Below, piece after piece: positions 10,161-21,635 of a stretch of DNA of 64,000 bases (position 1 is its first letter; each line of letters opens with the position of its first letter). The notes beneath the pieces were generated by a model. That model was not told the origin of the DNA. It saw only the letters and a list, made by a program, of their open reading frames with translations, and made no database searches. The position numbers and the translations under genes were made by a program. This stretch comes from Diphasiastrum complanatum (Eukaryota; Streptophyta; Lycopodiopsida; Lycopodiales; Lycopodiaceae): assembly GCA_029204225.1 (NCBI GenBank), contig CM055095.1:48953093-49017092 (forward strand). Reading direction: 5' to 3'.

Positions 10161-10334
10161 TGACTACAATATTAATAGAGTGATTTGTTAGGCATAAAAA
10201 TATACCAAGCATGTTGTGTGTGTGTGTGTGTGTGGACACATACATATATGGAAATTTTTCTTTTCTATCTACACAAATATTCTCTCCATTATTAATTATG
10301 CTCGGGTCCCAGATTGTATGTGGTATTGACCTAT

Positions 10335-10362
10335 GGGGGGGGGGGGGGGGGGGGGGGGGGGG
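10335..10362 (+). repeat. Poly-G run, 28 bases
   Basis: 28 consecutive G on the plus strand, flanked by ordinary sequence. It may form a G-quadruplex. Length may be affected by sequencing. Confidence 0.9.
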
Positions 10363-10420
10363 CAAACTATTTCCAGTGTTCTTTTTATTGATATTTTGTA
10401 TGCCTGTTGACCCAAAACTC

Positions 10421-10423
<3 letters not shown>

Positions 10424-10506
<83 letters not shown>
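10424..10506 (+). repeat. (GA)n microsatellite, about 41 units
   Basis: Uninterrupted GA dinucleotides. A shorter (TG)n lies at about 10214-10232. Confidence 0.95.
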
Positions 10507-10508
<2 letters not shown>

Positions 10509-11292
10509 ATTTTCTATCGAGAATTGTCTTGCATAAGAAATGTGGGCCATTTTTTATGGACACTAGATAACTTTTAGACTAGGAGCATTTTAGACCATAT
10601 TACCTAGAATGAAGGTAGTTAAATGATTTAAAATATCCAATCAAAAGAATTCATGTACGGTAGCATCCTTTGGTATGGTCATTACTACACAAAATTTGGT
10701 CCCCTCGGCAGCTCATGGCTAACACCCACTTGTTGTCTGGGTCCCAAAAGTAGGTAAATTCTACTTTGATACTCAACCAAATGCAATTTCTATGGGTGAG
10801 CATAATTTCTTTAGAAAGTCACTCTTTTGCAAGGTTTAAAACCTTTGCTAGAATGAACACAAATAGACAATAAATCAAAATCTATCAACGCATAGCATTC
10901 ATGGGCTAGCAAGTTGCGACTCTAAGCCACTTACTATTTCCTAATGATTAAAAGTGTCCTATTTGTTGCTTGCACACTTACGCACGCTTTGGCTTTTTTA
11001 TTTTGCAAATTAAAACTCAATAACTATGATTATAGCAAGTTTGAAGTGAAAACAAATAGTATATGTGAAAACGAGTAATGCTACATATTATCAAATTCAA
11101 ATATCTGTTTTAATGATTTGCCAAAATGTTGAAACTACCATGGGTACAATACTATCTTTAGCTTTGTCTCAAAACGGTAAGCTATTGTGATCATATCCTT
11201 AAAGGTGACATGTCACTGTGGGGTGAGTTCCAATTAATAGACAACCACTTTTTTAAACTATTAAAAAATGCAATGTATTTTTTCATCATTTT
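10507..11292. other. Intergenic, no gene seen
   Basis: AT-rich sequence with stops in all frames. No repeat or element similarity recognised. Confidence 0.4.
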
Positions 11293-11599
11293 CTAACAAT
11301 TGTATTATTCTTTCACTTTGGCATGTGATGGTGATGATATCGTCAGCCTCCCTGGCGATGCCTCCCAGCTGCTTCAGTTGGCTCTGTAGCTCATAACAGA
11401 TCAACTCTTGGGTATGGATCATTGGGCTGTACAAGTGCTTCTTCCATTTGTGAGATGGATTCAAGAGAGTGGGAGTGGATAGAAGGTAAAGGAGGATCAA
11501 TTATCTCGGAATGGGGACTTATTTGCAGTGAGGCCTACAAAGTCAGCTTGGTGGACTCTACGTTCTTCATTGGAGCATTCTGCGGTGTGTGCATGTGTA

Positions 11600-11633
<34 letters not shown>

Positions 11634-12070
11634 ATTTGTCGTGTGCTACTAGGCAGGTTCCATAATAGCTAAAGTCTTATTTTATATACATATATCTTGT
11701 GCTAGGCAAGTTTCATAATATAGATTGTGTCTTTTGAGATTAAAAATAAACTATTAAATTTTTACAATGGGCCTACAAACATCTACTATCCTACTGTCCA
11801 CTTTATGTGAAAATCTGAAGATTTATGAGCATAGTTAAGATTTTGTCAATGATGGCATCCATGAGGGTAATGACATAATTGTAACAACCTATAGGTATTT
11901 TTTGTCGTGTATTTAGAGGACGCCTTAAATGACACAATCCTATACCTGAAATATTATTATAAAATGCATGGAGCGATAAATACCTTGTAGGTTGTAAAGT
12001 CTTGTTATTGTTTTTAGAAAGTTGCATAACCTTCGCTCATTGCTAAGAATTGTATTATTCTTTCACTTTG
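11293..12070 (+). repeat. Duplicated OCT exon 1/intron segment flanked by a 28-bp direct repeat
   Basis: 11321 to about 12046 is a near-copy of 13209 to about 13927, covering the 3' half of OCT exon 1 (codons for SICEMDSREWEWIEGKGGS), its donor site and about 430 bp of intron. It has small differences, a longer TG tract and one 12-bp indel. The copy is bracketed by a direct repeat at 11293-11320 and 12043-12070 (28 bp, one mismatch). It is non-coding in practice, because the first half of the exon is missing. Confidence 0.9.
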
Positions 12071-12794
12071 AGATGTTTTGCCATGATCCCAAAAGTCACC
12101 ATGATTACATTTCAATAAAAGTAGCCATATTTGAAGCCTTGTCCTCATTGAACTCAGATGAAGGAGGAGGCAAAAGCTAATATGGGATCCATTGCTATGG
12201 GGGGCATGCAACCCCATTTCACCCTCGAATCCCAAGTCTTACCTGAAGGAGACTATCGTGAAAAAAGGAAAAGTTGATTTTACAACGAAGAAATATATAC
12301 ATATAGCATAAGATATTTAAAGTTGAAGACAATTATTTTGGAAAGTGTCATCTCTTTGGAATGCTTATCCATTCTGAAGTTACTTATGCTAGGGCCCAAT
12401 GGAATTTAAAGTGATGGGCAAAACAATGCATTCAAAAGTGGAATTGTTGATGTTTCCTCACTCATGTGAGTTGATGAAACACACAGGTACATGGGGGGGG
12501 GGGGGGGGGGGGGGTGGCACTTGTTCAAGGGCCTTTTGCCATGGGAGGTGGATCCTTGAAGGGCCCCATAGAGGCAGAAGCCCTAGGAAGGTCGAGCCTT
12601 CCCCTGTGTGATGCCATGTGCACATTTTCCTTTTTAAGAATATTTTTTAGATTTTTTTGTAAGATATTTTTTTAATGCAATGTGCATGTGCACATCACAT
12701 GGACATTCCATCAAGATTTTTATGTGATGTGTCAACTATTTATTTGATGTCCACTTAATAAATGTTATTTAAAGGCTCACAAAATTTTTTCGGC
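12071..12794. other. Upstream region of the OCT gene
   Basis: No gene. It contains a 22-base poly-G run at 12493-12514 followed by a GC-richer stretch to 12610, then AT-rich sequence leading to the TATA box. Confidence 0.5.
12493..12514 (+). repeat. Poly-G run, 22 bases
   Basis: 22 consecutive G, about 380 bp upstream of the OCT start codon. Confidence 0.9.
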
Positions 12795-12800
12795 TATAAA
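12795..12800 (+). promoter_or_regulatory. Putative TATA box of the OCT gene
   Basis: TATAAA in the context GGCTATAAATTT, 73 bp before the start codon at 12873. That spacing leaves a transcript start near 12825-12830 and a 5' leader of about 45 nt. A second weaker TATAATT lies at 12832. Position and spacing are the only evidence. Confidence 0.5.
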
Positions 12801-12872
12801 TTTCCATGAACATTCTGCTTCCAAGGTGCCTTTATAATTCAAACAAAAGCTAACACTTCATTACGTGTTGGG

Positions 12873-13488
12873 GTGGAGAGCAGAGTGAGAACGTTTGTGT
12901 GCTGCTTCAAGCTTCAAACGAGTGAAGGTGTCATTGTTGCTTGCAAAGTGATTGAGGGGGAAAGTGTTAATGGAAACGAGAATGTACTATTGGAACCAAC
13001 TTTGGCTTTCAATGGCAATGCAGGCGAAAATCGTACTAGAGTGCAGGTGGAACATAATTGCAACAAATCAACACAAGTTGGAGGAGGCATTAGAGTGGTT
13101 GAGCTGCGTGAGCAGCTGTCGGTGGATGAGATGCTTGAAAAATGGGTTGGAAAGTTTGGAAGATCTCAAATGTTGCACTTTGTGTTGGTGAGCTTGGCTT
13201 GGACTACAAACGCCATGCATGCGATGGTGATGATATTTGCTGATCGTCAGCCTCTCTGGAGATGCCTCCCAGCTGCTTCAGTTGGCTCTGTAGCTCAGAA
13301 CAGATCAACTCTTGGGTATGGATCGTTGGGCTGTACAAGTGCTTCTTCCATTTGTGAGATGGATTCAAGAGAGTGGGAGTGGATAGAAGGTAAAGGAGGA
13401 TCAATTATCTCGGAATGGGGACTTATTTGCAGTGAGGCCTACAAAGTTGGCTTGGTGGACTCTATGTTCTTCATTGGAGCATTTTGCG
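12873..13488 (+). CDS. Organic cation transporter-like MFS protein, exon 1
   Basis: Exon 1 of a plant OCT (SLC22-like, major facilitator superfamily) predicted to move organic cations or carnitine-like solutes across a membrane. After a ~90-residue N-terminal stretch without similarity, residues ~85-110 match the OCT start (SVDEMLEKWVGKFGRSQ, then a first membrane segment LHFVLVSLAWTTNAMHAMVM). The extracellular loop follows, with SSICEMDSREWEWIEGKGGS, ISEWGLICSEAYKVGLVD and FFIGAFC. The donor is TTTTGCG/GTGTGTGC with GT at 13489, leaving phase 1. The ATG at 12873 is the first in frame after the TATA box, but it makes the protein (673 aa in total) longer than the usual ~500-560 aa, so a later start is possible. 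Confidence 0.8.
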
Positions 13489-13927
13489 GTGTGTGCATGT
13501 GTAATGTGTGTGTGTGTGTGTGTGTTTATTTGTCTTGTGCTACTAGGCAGGTTCCATAATAGCTAAAGTCTTATTTTATATACATATATCTTGTGCTAGG
13601 CAAGTTCCATAATATAGATAGTGTCTTATGAAATTAAAAGTAAACTATTAAATTTTTACAATGGGCCTACAAACATCTATTATCCTACTGTCCACGTAAT
13701 GTGAAAATCTGAAGATTTATGAGGATAGTTAAGATTTTGTCAATGATGGCATCCATGAGGGTAATGACATAATTGTAACAACCTATAGGTATTTTTTGTC
13801 AGGACGCCTTAAATGACAGAATCCTACACCTGAAATATTACTATAAAATGCATGGAGCGATAAATACCTTGTAGGTTGTAAAGTCTTGTTATTATTTTAG
13901 AAAGTTGCATAGCCTTCACTCATTGTT
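13209..13927 (+). repeat. Source copy of the duplicated OCT segment
   Basis: Second member of the pair with 11321-12046. It lies in place within the functional gene (end of exon 1 and start of intron), so it is taken as the donor. Confidence 0.85.
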
Positions 13928-15015
13928 ATTTTTAGAAATTAAAAGCATAAATCTGAAACTTACTATTTTAGGAAAGTCGCATAGAAGTACTCATCTGAAT
14001 TTTCAAGTTTACTATTTTAGGAAAGGCAAATGCAATTTTTTTTCTAAAAATAGAAAGTTTTATTATAACAAAAGAAAAAACCTTTCAGTTGTTACACCTA
14101 CGCCAAGGAAGGCTCTTGTCCTCCAAGGGTCTTCCGCGCCAAGGAGGCACCATCAAGCACCTCCCACCGTGGAAGGCCCCTGTCTAGGGCCCTTCCCCTA
14201 TAATGAACATTTTATTCATGACGCCTATGTATTTTTTAGATTCCATTTGGGATGCCTATGCATTTTCAAGATGTCATCCATGAAAGTTGGGATTTTCAAA
14301 ATTTTATCATGAGAACCTTGTATTTTGTCTACTTGAAATAATAGTCAATCAAGTATTGTTGTTTCCTAAATTCAATCCGGTTCAATGCTGATTCTTGTAA
14401 GTATAGAGTGCACGCATCATAAAATATATTGAATCTCTCTCTTTCTTACTCGTGAGTGTCACATGACATGTGGTTGCAATCAAACTTTCACGATTGCTCA
14501 CATTCACTCACCACATTTGCCCACAAGCACTCACCACATTTGCCCACAAGCACTCATCATCTGAACACACAAAACCTTGTTTGCACATAGGAAAATGCTC
14601 ACTCATCCACGAAGTCGTGTGCATATACAATGCGTGTGGACAGGGGCATTCTCTCTCCCATAGGAGGCATTGGTCTCCCATTCCATAGATACATATCTAC
14701 ATACATTGAAGATAAATCCATTCATTCTCAAACCCCAAGGTTAGATGATGCGTGATCTCACGCTATGAACACACGCACACACACATTTATTGTTTCAGAG
14801 TGGCTCAATGTTCCTCAACTTCTAATTTCTGTATATTGTTTCTTAAATTTTATCAAGTATTGCTCTCATCATGTCATCATTCTCATGTTACATGTACATT
14901 GTAAACTTGCTTAATGTTGCTGATTTTCAAATAATTTGTTTCCTGAGCTTTGAAATCTTTGAACAGTGTTGCTCAATTTTCTATGCAAGTTTCAGGTGCT
15001 GTTTGATGCGTGCAG
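13489..15015 (+). other. OCT intron (phase 1)
   Basis: 1527 bp between donor GT at 13489 and acceptor AG at 15014-15015 (GATGCGTGCAG/GAGC). It starts with a TG tract. Joining the exons restores a continuous FIGAFC-GAG-IFGSLSDSFLGRK, exactly the OCT second membrane segment and following loop. No other gene is seen inside. Confidence 0.75.
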
Positions 15016-16421
15016 GAGCTGGGATCTTCGGAAGCCTGTCTGATTCCTTTCTGGGCCGCAAAGGCGTGTTGCAACTGGTTTGTATAATCAACGCCGTGGT
15101 GGGATTTGCGACAGCATTCTCCCATACGTATTTGACATACCTAGCCTTACGCCTCATCACTGGGATTTCCAGCGGCGGAATCGGCCTCTCGTCGTTCGTG
15201 CTCGCCACAGAGCTCATCGGTCCATCCTGGAGAGGAATAGTAGCGATGTCAGTTTTCTATTTCTTCTCCACGGGAATCATGCTCTTGTCCGGTGTTGCCT
15301 ATGTCGCTCCCTCGTTGCGCTATCTCTATATCTTCGTCTCGCTCCCCAGTTTCCTCTACTTGTGCTTGATTCTGGCCTTTGTCTCCGAGTCCCCGAGATG
15401 GTACATTATCAGGGGCCGCACGGACGAGGCCATGAAGGTGCTGCGTTTGTTCGCAAAACGAAATGGCCGACTTGTGCCACCCGGAGTTGAGCTAGCTTCA
15501 GAAATCAGCAATTGCCAGGAGCTTTTGAAACCAGATGAAAAAACGAATCACAATCCGTTTGCTCTTGTCATCTCTACATCGACGGATCAGTCCCCCAAGC
15601 ATGCGGCCATCGTCAAAGACTCTCCTGCCAGCAATGACAAACCAGCACCCGGGACTTTGCTTGATGTGTTCAGATATGCAGAAACACGAACAAGGATGAT
15701 GGTGATGGTGATGGTGTGGTTTCGCTCAGCTAATGTGTACTACGGCATCACCCTCAACGTCGTCAACATTGGAGTGAATCTCTCCCTTAGCGTCTTCCTC
15801 AATGCAGCGGCGGAGATGCCGGCTTTTGCCATCACCACTATCTTACTTAAAAAGCTGGGCAGGCTTATCATACTTGTGGGTTCAATGCTTCTCAGCGGAG
15901 GCTGCTGCCTCATGGCCGTTTTCCTTTCATCTCAGCTACCGAATTCCTCGTCGCTCAAAGGATCAATAACCGGTTCAGTAGGTTTAGGCAATGGGACAAC
16001 CAATTCCTACATGCATTTTCTGTTACCTACACATCAAAGCTCTCAAAGGTTTCAGGATAATTTAAAAATTGGGCGACAAGTTTGTGGGATGATTGCCATT
16101 TTTGGGATGGCTGCATCTTATAATTTTATTTACCTCTACACTGCGGAGCTCTTTCCGACGGTGGTGAGGAATGCTGCACTTGGGCTGGCAAGCCAAGCAT
16201 CTCACGTTGGAGCGGTAACGGCTCCGTTTGTGGTGGTTCTTGGGCATATCAACCCATCCATTTCGTTTGTAATCTTCGCGCTATCTGCCATTCCTGCTGG
16301 ATTGCTAGCTCTGAAGTTGCCAGAGACGTTGGATCGGCCGTTGTCGGATACCCTTGAAGGATTCAAGAATGAAGAGATGCAACAACAAATAAAGAATAAA
16401 GGAGAAACCCATGAAAAGTAA
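15016..16421 (+). CDS. Organic cation transporter-like MFS protein, exon 2
   Basis: This exon carries the rest of the transporter, about 468 residues ending at TAA 16419-16421. Landmarks in order: MFS loop motif GSLSDSFLGRKG; membrane segments around VVGFATAFSHTYLTYLALRL and the next two; ESPRWYIIRGRTDEAMKVL, the hallmark after segment 6 of OCTs; a long cytosolic loop; then the second half with MVMVMVWFRSANVYYGI, ILLKKLGRLIILVGS, and YTAELFPTVVRNAALGLAS near segment 10-11, followed by a hydrophilic tail. There are no stops or frameshifts. GC content is higher than the surrounding DNA, as expected for a maintained gene. Substrate and membrane cannot be told from sequence. Confidence 0.9.
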
Positions 16422-17113
16422 ACAAAACCAACAACAACATATGTTTTAATCTAGAATCAAGCTTAAAATTAGCTCTTACGAAAGTCACGCTTACTTAGAT
16501 TAGCATTAAACTCAAACGCTTCTTATGTACTAGTATGTTGTGACTTTATATTAGGAATCATTCAGGAAAATTACCATGCATTGATCCAAATACGGTCTTT
16601 AATCATCGTTCACGTGTCTCATAAAAGTAGTAGTTGTTAGTTGAAATATCATTATAACATCATTGCAAATGCCCAAATCTTAAATGAATTTCCATTTTTT
16701 GGTCATCTTCTTCAGCTATATGAATTTGGTTGTAAGTTGTAAGCATGCAAAGGTTCGATTCTGTGGAATATTTAGCATTCTTCGATTGATCAAACAGTCT
16801 TTCAATTTCAAGCGACTGATACTTATTCTTCACTCAGTGTTGGTTGAAGCTCGATAGTCGGTCTAGATTCCCAAGCTTTCTAATGACAAGGGAAATATAT
16901 TCCCAATTTTTTTAAGCCATCTGGAAAAACATCGTCATATTGTTGTAGTATGTGTCGTGATTTTGGTGGACGTAGGAAAGTTTGATTGGAATCTCTACCA
17001 TTATCAAGAACTTACCCTATAGCACTCACCACCAATAGAAGAAAGAAGAAATAAGGAAAGCTTTATTAATGTATTTTCCATGCCAAAATTCCTACAAGAC
17101 AAAGAGAACATTT
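16422..17113. other. Downstream of OCT, no gene
   Basis: AT-rich sequence. It presumably contains the OCT 3' UTR, but I see no clear polyadenylation signal worth naming. No repeats. Confidence 0.4.
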
Positions 17114-17366
17114 CAAGTGTGTGATGCATATACAAAAACCCTAACATACACATTGGTCTCCAAAAAAATGCAATTTACTAAGAAAGAAAACAAAGTACAT
17201 ACCACCCACTTTAGATGCATGGAGGGGGAGAATTCACTTTCAAGTGTGTGGTGCATATACAAAAACCCTAACATACACATTGTTCTACAAGAAAAATGCA
17301 ATTTACTAAGAAAGAAAATAAAGTACATACCACCCACTTTAGATGTGTGGAGAGGGAGAATTCACT
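17114..17366 (+). repeat. Tandem duplication, period 127 bp, two copies
   Basis: 17114-17240 and 17241-17366 are near-identical, both starting CAAGTGTGTG and ending GAGAATTCACT, with about ten differences. The open frames across it merely reflect the repeat. Confidence 0.9.
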
Positions 17367-18076
17367 CAAAAACACATTTTGACTCCATCAACCATCCAAC
17401 CTCGTGAATGGTTCCCTTTTGATAGCTTGGACCCTCTAGCAAAACTTAAATGGTTATGGAATCATATGTAACAAAATGGAAAACATTGAGTCACATTTGA
17501 AACGTTGGTCAAACAATTGTGAAACATATTTAAAGCTCTCATTTCTCAAAAAATTGAGTTCTACCTTGTTGGATCTTTCATGTCAACTTTTGACATTGTT
17601 TTTGTGTTAGCCCATGCAAGAACAAATTGAGTACCTCAGACTTGGTCAATCTCTATTTGCAAATTACAAAATCTCCTTAAACATTATTAGATTTCCTTGC
17701 ATAATTGTCACTCACTTGAGCAATGAAGGAAGTGCCATTTATTGTAACAATATAAAACACTGTTTTAGTAATATTGGGAGAATTTCTTGATTTTGGAACA
17801 TATTTATTCATTTCATGTCAAATTCCACATCTTGTGAAATTCTTCACAAAAAGTATTAACAATCCACGATTTAAATTCTACAGATTGTTCGGCCCATTTC
17901 ACAAGGATTGGGGGGGTGAGGGAGCCGATTGTGAGAGGATCCAGCACCCTCGTCTTGACTAAGCATCAAATTTTGCAATTGTGTTTTTTGCTCGGGAGAT
18001 AGTGATGCATATTAGAGTTAGAGTTTCATACATGTGATAATCAAAAAAAGGATAAGCATTTATAAGTTGCAACAAG
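17367..18076. other. Intergenic, no gene seen
   Basis: AT-rich, stops in all frames, no recognisable element. Confidence 0.4.
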
Positions 18077-18139
18077 ATGCAAAGAAATCATATAAAAATC
18101 TACATATTAAAATCAAAGAATCAACATTTTTCTAAATTG

Positions 18140-18678
18140 ACTAATTTTATGTTATATGTGTCTGTACTTGTGAAGTATGGTTATAAGGAAAGTCCTAGAT
18201 GGAAAGCACCAGATGGTACGGTCCATGGTCTTGGAAGTTCGAAACAATTAGTCTTACTAGCTCCTCCAGTACAACAAGCTCCTCATGCCAATATGATGGA
18301 GCCAGAATCACAAGTAGACATGAGCATTGGAATTATAATACAAAGCAAGACACTGGACCTCCATAGTTATATATTATCTATGTTGCTGCACAACGACAAC
18401 AGTCTAGACAATGTAGAGTGCCACTTGGTTGTTTTGGATGCGGAGAAAATCATAGAATTGCAGAATGTCCAAATAAAGACAAATTTAATCCTTTCTATCG
18501 AGATTGCAGATATGGACATTGCTACAAAGATTGTCCAGCCAGACCAAAAACACCTCCTGTAACTGCTCCATTGAACATGATTACGATCAAACAAAGACCT
18601 GCAGTTCGTCCTATTGAACCATTTGCATCAGTTATGATTTGTCACAAGAGCTCAGAAATAGAAAGAAGTTGCTACTGA
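18140..18678 (+). pseudogene. Retroelement gag-like remnant with zinc-knuckle residues
   Basis: Two plus-strand frames overlap. The 18418-18678 frame has CFGCGENHRIAEC (CX2CX3HX4C, one residue short of the standard knuckle) and CRYGHCYKDCPARP, resembling a double zinc-knuckle gag end. The upstream frame (18160-18350) has a proline- and glutamine-containing stretch without similarity. A frameshift separates them. I assign it only to a generic retroelement gag; it is not clearly copia families A to F. Confidence 0.4.
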
Positions 18679-19001
18679 ACCAATACCTGCAGAATCTGTA
18701 TAAGTTACTGATTTACCTACCTTATCTAGAGTATATCCAAATCTCAACTCTGAGAAGAAGAAATACCATAATATGAGGCAATTGAATCAAAGATTTAGAG
18801 GAAGCCTTGTAAATTGCCAAAGCTGCAGTAGAAGTTCATTCTATACTTGTGCCACCATCAAATTTACAATATCATTTGCATAAATCACATCAACCTACTA
18901 ATGTAAATACCCAATTGCATCATCGTGAAGAACCATTTAAGATGACAGAGGCTGGGACGTTGCATAAATAGCCAATTATGAATATTCTGTCTAGTAAGAT
19001 G
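18679..19001. other. Spacer, no gene seen
   Basis: Flanking sequence left of the family B LTR. Nothing recognisable apart from possible continuation of the gag-like remnant. Confidence 0.4.
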
Positions 19002-19668
19002 TGTGAAAGCATAGTACTTTAAGGACCAAAAATGTATCTTAGAAGATCCACAAGAGAGATTATGTGCTTGCTTAATAATGTAGCAACAAACTAGACAATA
19101 AATCTTGATCTAGATTAGCAATTTTACACATAACAAGTATGGATAATCAATAAACAAGATCAAAGACCCAAATTCAAGTCCACACATGTGTACTACAGGC
19201 TGTAGTACGGCCTTCAACCTGAGAAACAAGAGAAATTGATTTGGTTTCATTTGGATCACAAAAACTCAATGTACATAGTGAACTAGCTTGAGGTTGCCAA
19301 TGAGCTCCAAAAATATTCTATCTTATCACTTTGAGAGCTTGGAATACATAGCAAATTTGACAGTTTCCAGCATGTAATAAGGAAGTTAACTCACTCTTCT
19401 TGCCCTAAAATGAAACCCTAGCCTAGATCCTAGAGTTATGCTTGGTAGGTAGCTAGTTTGTCAAATTTTCACCTTAAACTTAGGTGTAGGTCCTATAAAG
19501 TAGGGATGACCACCAAATAGACATGACCAACTCTCTTGACTTGACCTAACCTACACTAGGAGTGGGTTGCCACATGGCATCTTGTCCTTCCATGTGTGGA
19601 ACCCAATTATACACAATATTTACAAAGTTCTACATGGCTAGATTTGCCAAAATAGGCTATTTTTCACA
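19002..19668 (-). repeat. 3' LTR of copia B copy 2
   Basis: TGTGAA at 19002 and TTCACA ending 19668 form the terminal inverted repeat. The reverse complement aligns along its length with the LTR at 30450-31136. It is followed on the minus strand's upstream side by a purine-rich tract (19669-19683, GAGGAGGAG on the minus strand), the expected polypurine tract. Confidence 0.85.
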
Positions 19669-19683
19669 CTCCTCCTCAAATCC

Positions 19684-20440
19684 AGCCTTGGAAACAATAA
19701 TGTATCTATATACAATTCTAAGACCTGATCTTAACATCAGAAATGAATCATATTCAGGTTTAGAAGATGACTAATGAGCCCCTAAAGATGATGAGATGAT
19801 CTATCACCACATCCAAGATAGACCTTCTTTGATCTTGATCTCCTCCAAGATGAATTGAAGAGCCTTGATTCTTCCTTGCACCTTTGCACTTGATTTCTTC
19901 CATGCTGAGTGAAGATGCATGAACTTGAAACTTTCTCCTCCTTGATCTTGATGCTTCTCTTTGAAGGAAATCTGATGTCTCCATGTCTTGTGAAAATCAC
20001 ATTGATCAAGATCACAAAACATGTACTTGCTACTATTACCAAGATTTATCATGCTAAAATGACTACTCCACAAGCCATCAAAAGTAAGCATGATGTTCCT
20101 AATCTTGTAATTACAAGTGATCTTGAACTTCATGAGGCTACATACTTGCTTATGGATATACGTGTCCTTGAAGGATGTTTCACTTATTCTCATATGAAGC
20201 TTACAATTTGCCTCTCCAAAAGCAAAAACACATTTTTCAAAACAATGAGTGATTAACTCATTCTTGCTCTTCCGGATTCCAAGAGCACTCATTTGATCGA
20301 ACAACCAATTTACTCTTAATTGGTTCATAACAATTTTTTGATGACTAAGACATAAAAACTTGTTCTCAAATGAGTCATTACACATCTTATTTTCAACATC
20401 CTTCTTGATGAAGCCCTCAAGTTGCATCATGTAGTTCTCA
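19684..20440 (-). other. 3' internal region of copia B copy 2
   Basis: Between pol remnant and 3' LTR. One long minus frame continues through it, but I see no known domain. Part is presumably untranslated element sequence. Confidence 0.4.
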
Positions 20441-20871
20441 TAGCATACCTCGGTTTGCCTCATGTAGATCTCATAGCAAAATGGTTCATCAAGCATTGAA
20501 ATAAGAAAAGTGTTGAAAGTGAATGGTTGAGAATCTTCCCCTTGATTATCTTTGCCAAGAAAAGTGAGCCTTGAAGGCTCGGCCCTTGCTTTTGTGGATC
20601 TTCTTGGAGAACTTGATCTTTTAGGTGGATCCTCAAGATCTCCATCACTTTGTTGCTCCTCCTCAATCCTTGCAAGATCATTGACACCAAGGTTGTTGAT
20701 TTCACTTTCATTCACACAAGATACTAAATGGATCCAAGCATCTCTTCTATAAACATCTAAGAATGTTTCATGCATCTTATCATCACTACTTGGTACATGA
20801 GGAAAACAATGTATATTTGAATGAATGATTTCCTCTTTTGCCATAGCAATTTTAGCCTCTAACTTAAACAA
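20441..20871 (-). pseudogene. copia polyprotein linker between integrase and reverse transcriptase, B copy 2
   Basis: The minus frame has LARIEEEQQSDGDLEDPPKR, STKARAEPSRL and FLISMLDEPFCYE, matching the corresponding linker of copy 1 (ARMEEDLPSEEELEDPP, STRARSEPLRL, FLTSMLDEPTCYE at 34000-34200). Integrase before it and reverse transcriptase after it are missing. Confidence 0.8.
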
Positions 20872-20963
20872 AATACCTTATTTAAGACCATTTGCTATGC
20901 AAATATCATTCTTCATGATGGAACAAACTCCATGCTTGAAGTGAACATCTAAACCATCATCCA

Positions 20964-21365
20964 TTAGTTTTCCAACACTAAGCAAGCTCTTGGTAATTGA
21001 TGTACAAAAAGAACATTGTCTAGATCCATCCTTTTGCAAGATCCTAGACTTAATGAGATGGTACCAATACCATCTATCTTACATTCTTGATCATTTGCTA
21101 AAGAAAAAAATTTACTAGCACCATTGAAAGAGTGTAAGGTTGAGAATGTGTCCTTTTGGAAAGTCATGTGAGAGCTAGTCCCACTATCAATCCACCAAGT
21201 GTCCTTTAAGTTGCTTTTGCTTGTTGGAGTGGATGTAGATGCCATCAAAGATGAGACCTCCTCATCTTCATCTTCTTCATATGCAAGGTTCCCTTGTTTG
21301 TCCTCCTTCTCTTTTGCTCTTAGACTCTTGTAGCAGTTGGATGCATAAATGCCCCTTATTTCCAC
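20964..21365 (-). pseudogene. copia protease, B copy 2
   Basis: The minus frame has TWWIDSGTSSHMTFQKDTFS with the catalytic DSG, then ECKIDGIGTISLSLGSCKRM and LDNVLFV. It is preceded by an acidic linker where the gag zinc knuckle should be; the knuckle itself is degraded (CYKSL). It is broken from gag by a frameshift at about 21375. Confidence 0.85.
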
Positions 21366-21383
21366 AAAAGAAGAATTTTGCTT

Positions 21384-21635
21384 TTACTTGTCCTTTGAGC
21401 TTGATGCATCATCCTCTTCTTTGGCCTTCCTTGGATGCTTCTTCTTTCCATTGGTCTTCTTTTTGCCCTTGAAAGAGAAATTGGCTTTCTCATCTCCATC
21501 CTGCAAAGACAATGAGCTCATTCTTGCCTTGGTGTGGAGCATCCTACACTCTTCAGCCACAAGCACACTATGGAGCTTATCAGTAGATGGCAAAGTGTCT
21601 TGGATGGCAAAATTTTGAACCAAATTTGCAAAGTC
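21384..21635 (-). pseudogene. copia gag C-terminal fragment, B copy 2
   Basis: The minus frame starts VQNFAIQDTLPSTDKLHSVL and continues AEECRMLHTKARMSSLSLQD, close to the gag of copy 1 at 32253-32480. It is cut at 21635 by insertion of the family C element, whose left target flank is AAGTC (21631-21635). Confidence 0.85.

Larger units (their letters stand above)
19002..21635 (-). mobile_element. Ty1/copia element, family B, copy 2 (deleted and interrupted)
   Basis: Minus-strand element with 3' LTR (19002-19668), polypurine tract, polyprotein linker, protease, and gag down to 21635, where a family C element is inserted. Integrase and reverse transcriptase are deleted (join at about 20871-20964). 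Its protease and linker are clearly related to those of the plus-strand copy at 30450-34505. The 5' half has not been found beyond the inserted element. Confidence 0.8.

Noticed and set aside
10211-10570. Open frames with long poly-Gly, Arg-Glu or Leu-Ser runs
   Set aside because: They are translations of the poly-G and GA microsatellites, not genes.
11261-12235. Minus frames sharing SERIIQ ends
   Set aside because: The similarity comes from the 28-bp direct repeat flanking the duplicated segment, not from a gene family.
17069-17407. 112-codon open frame with internal repeat
   Set aside because: It only reflects the 127-bp tandem duplication; no similarity and no gene context.
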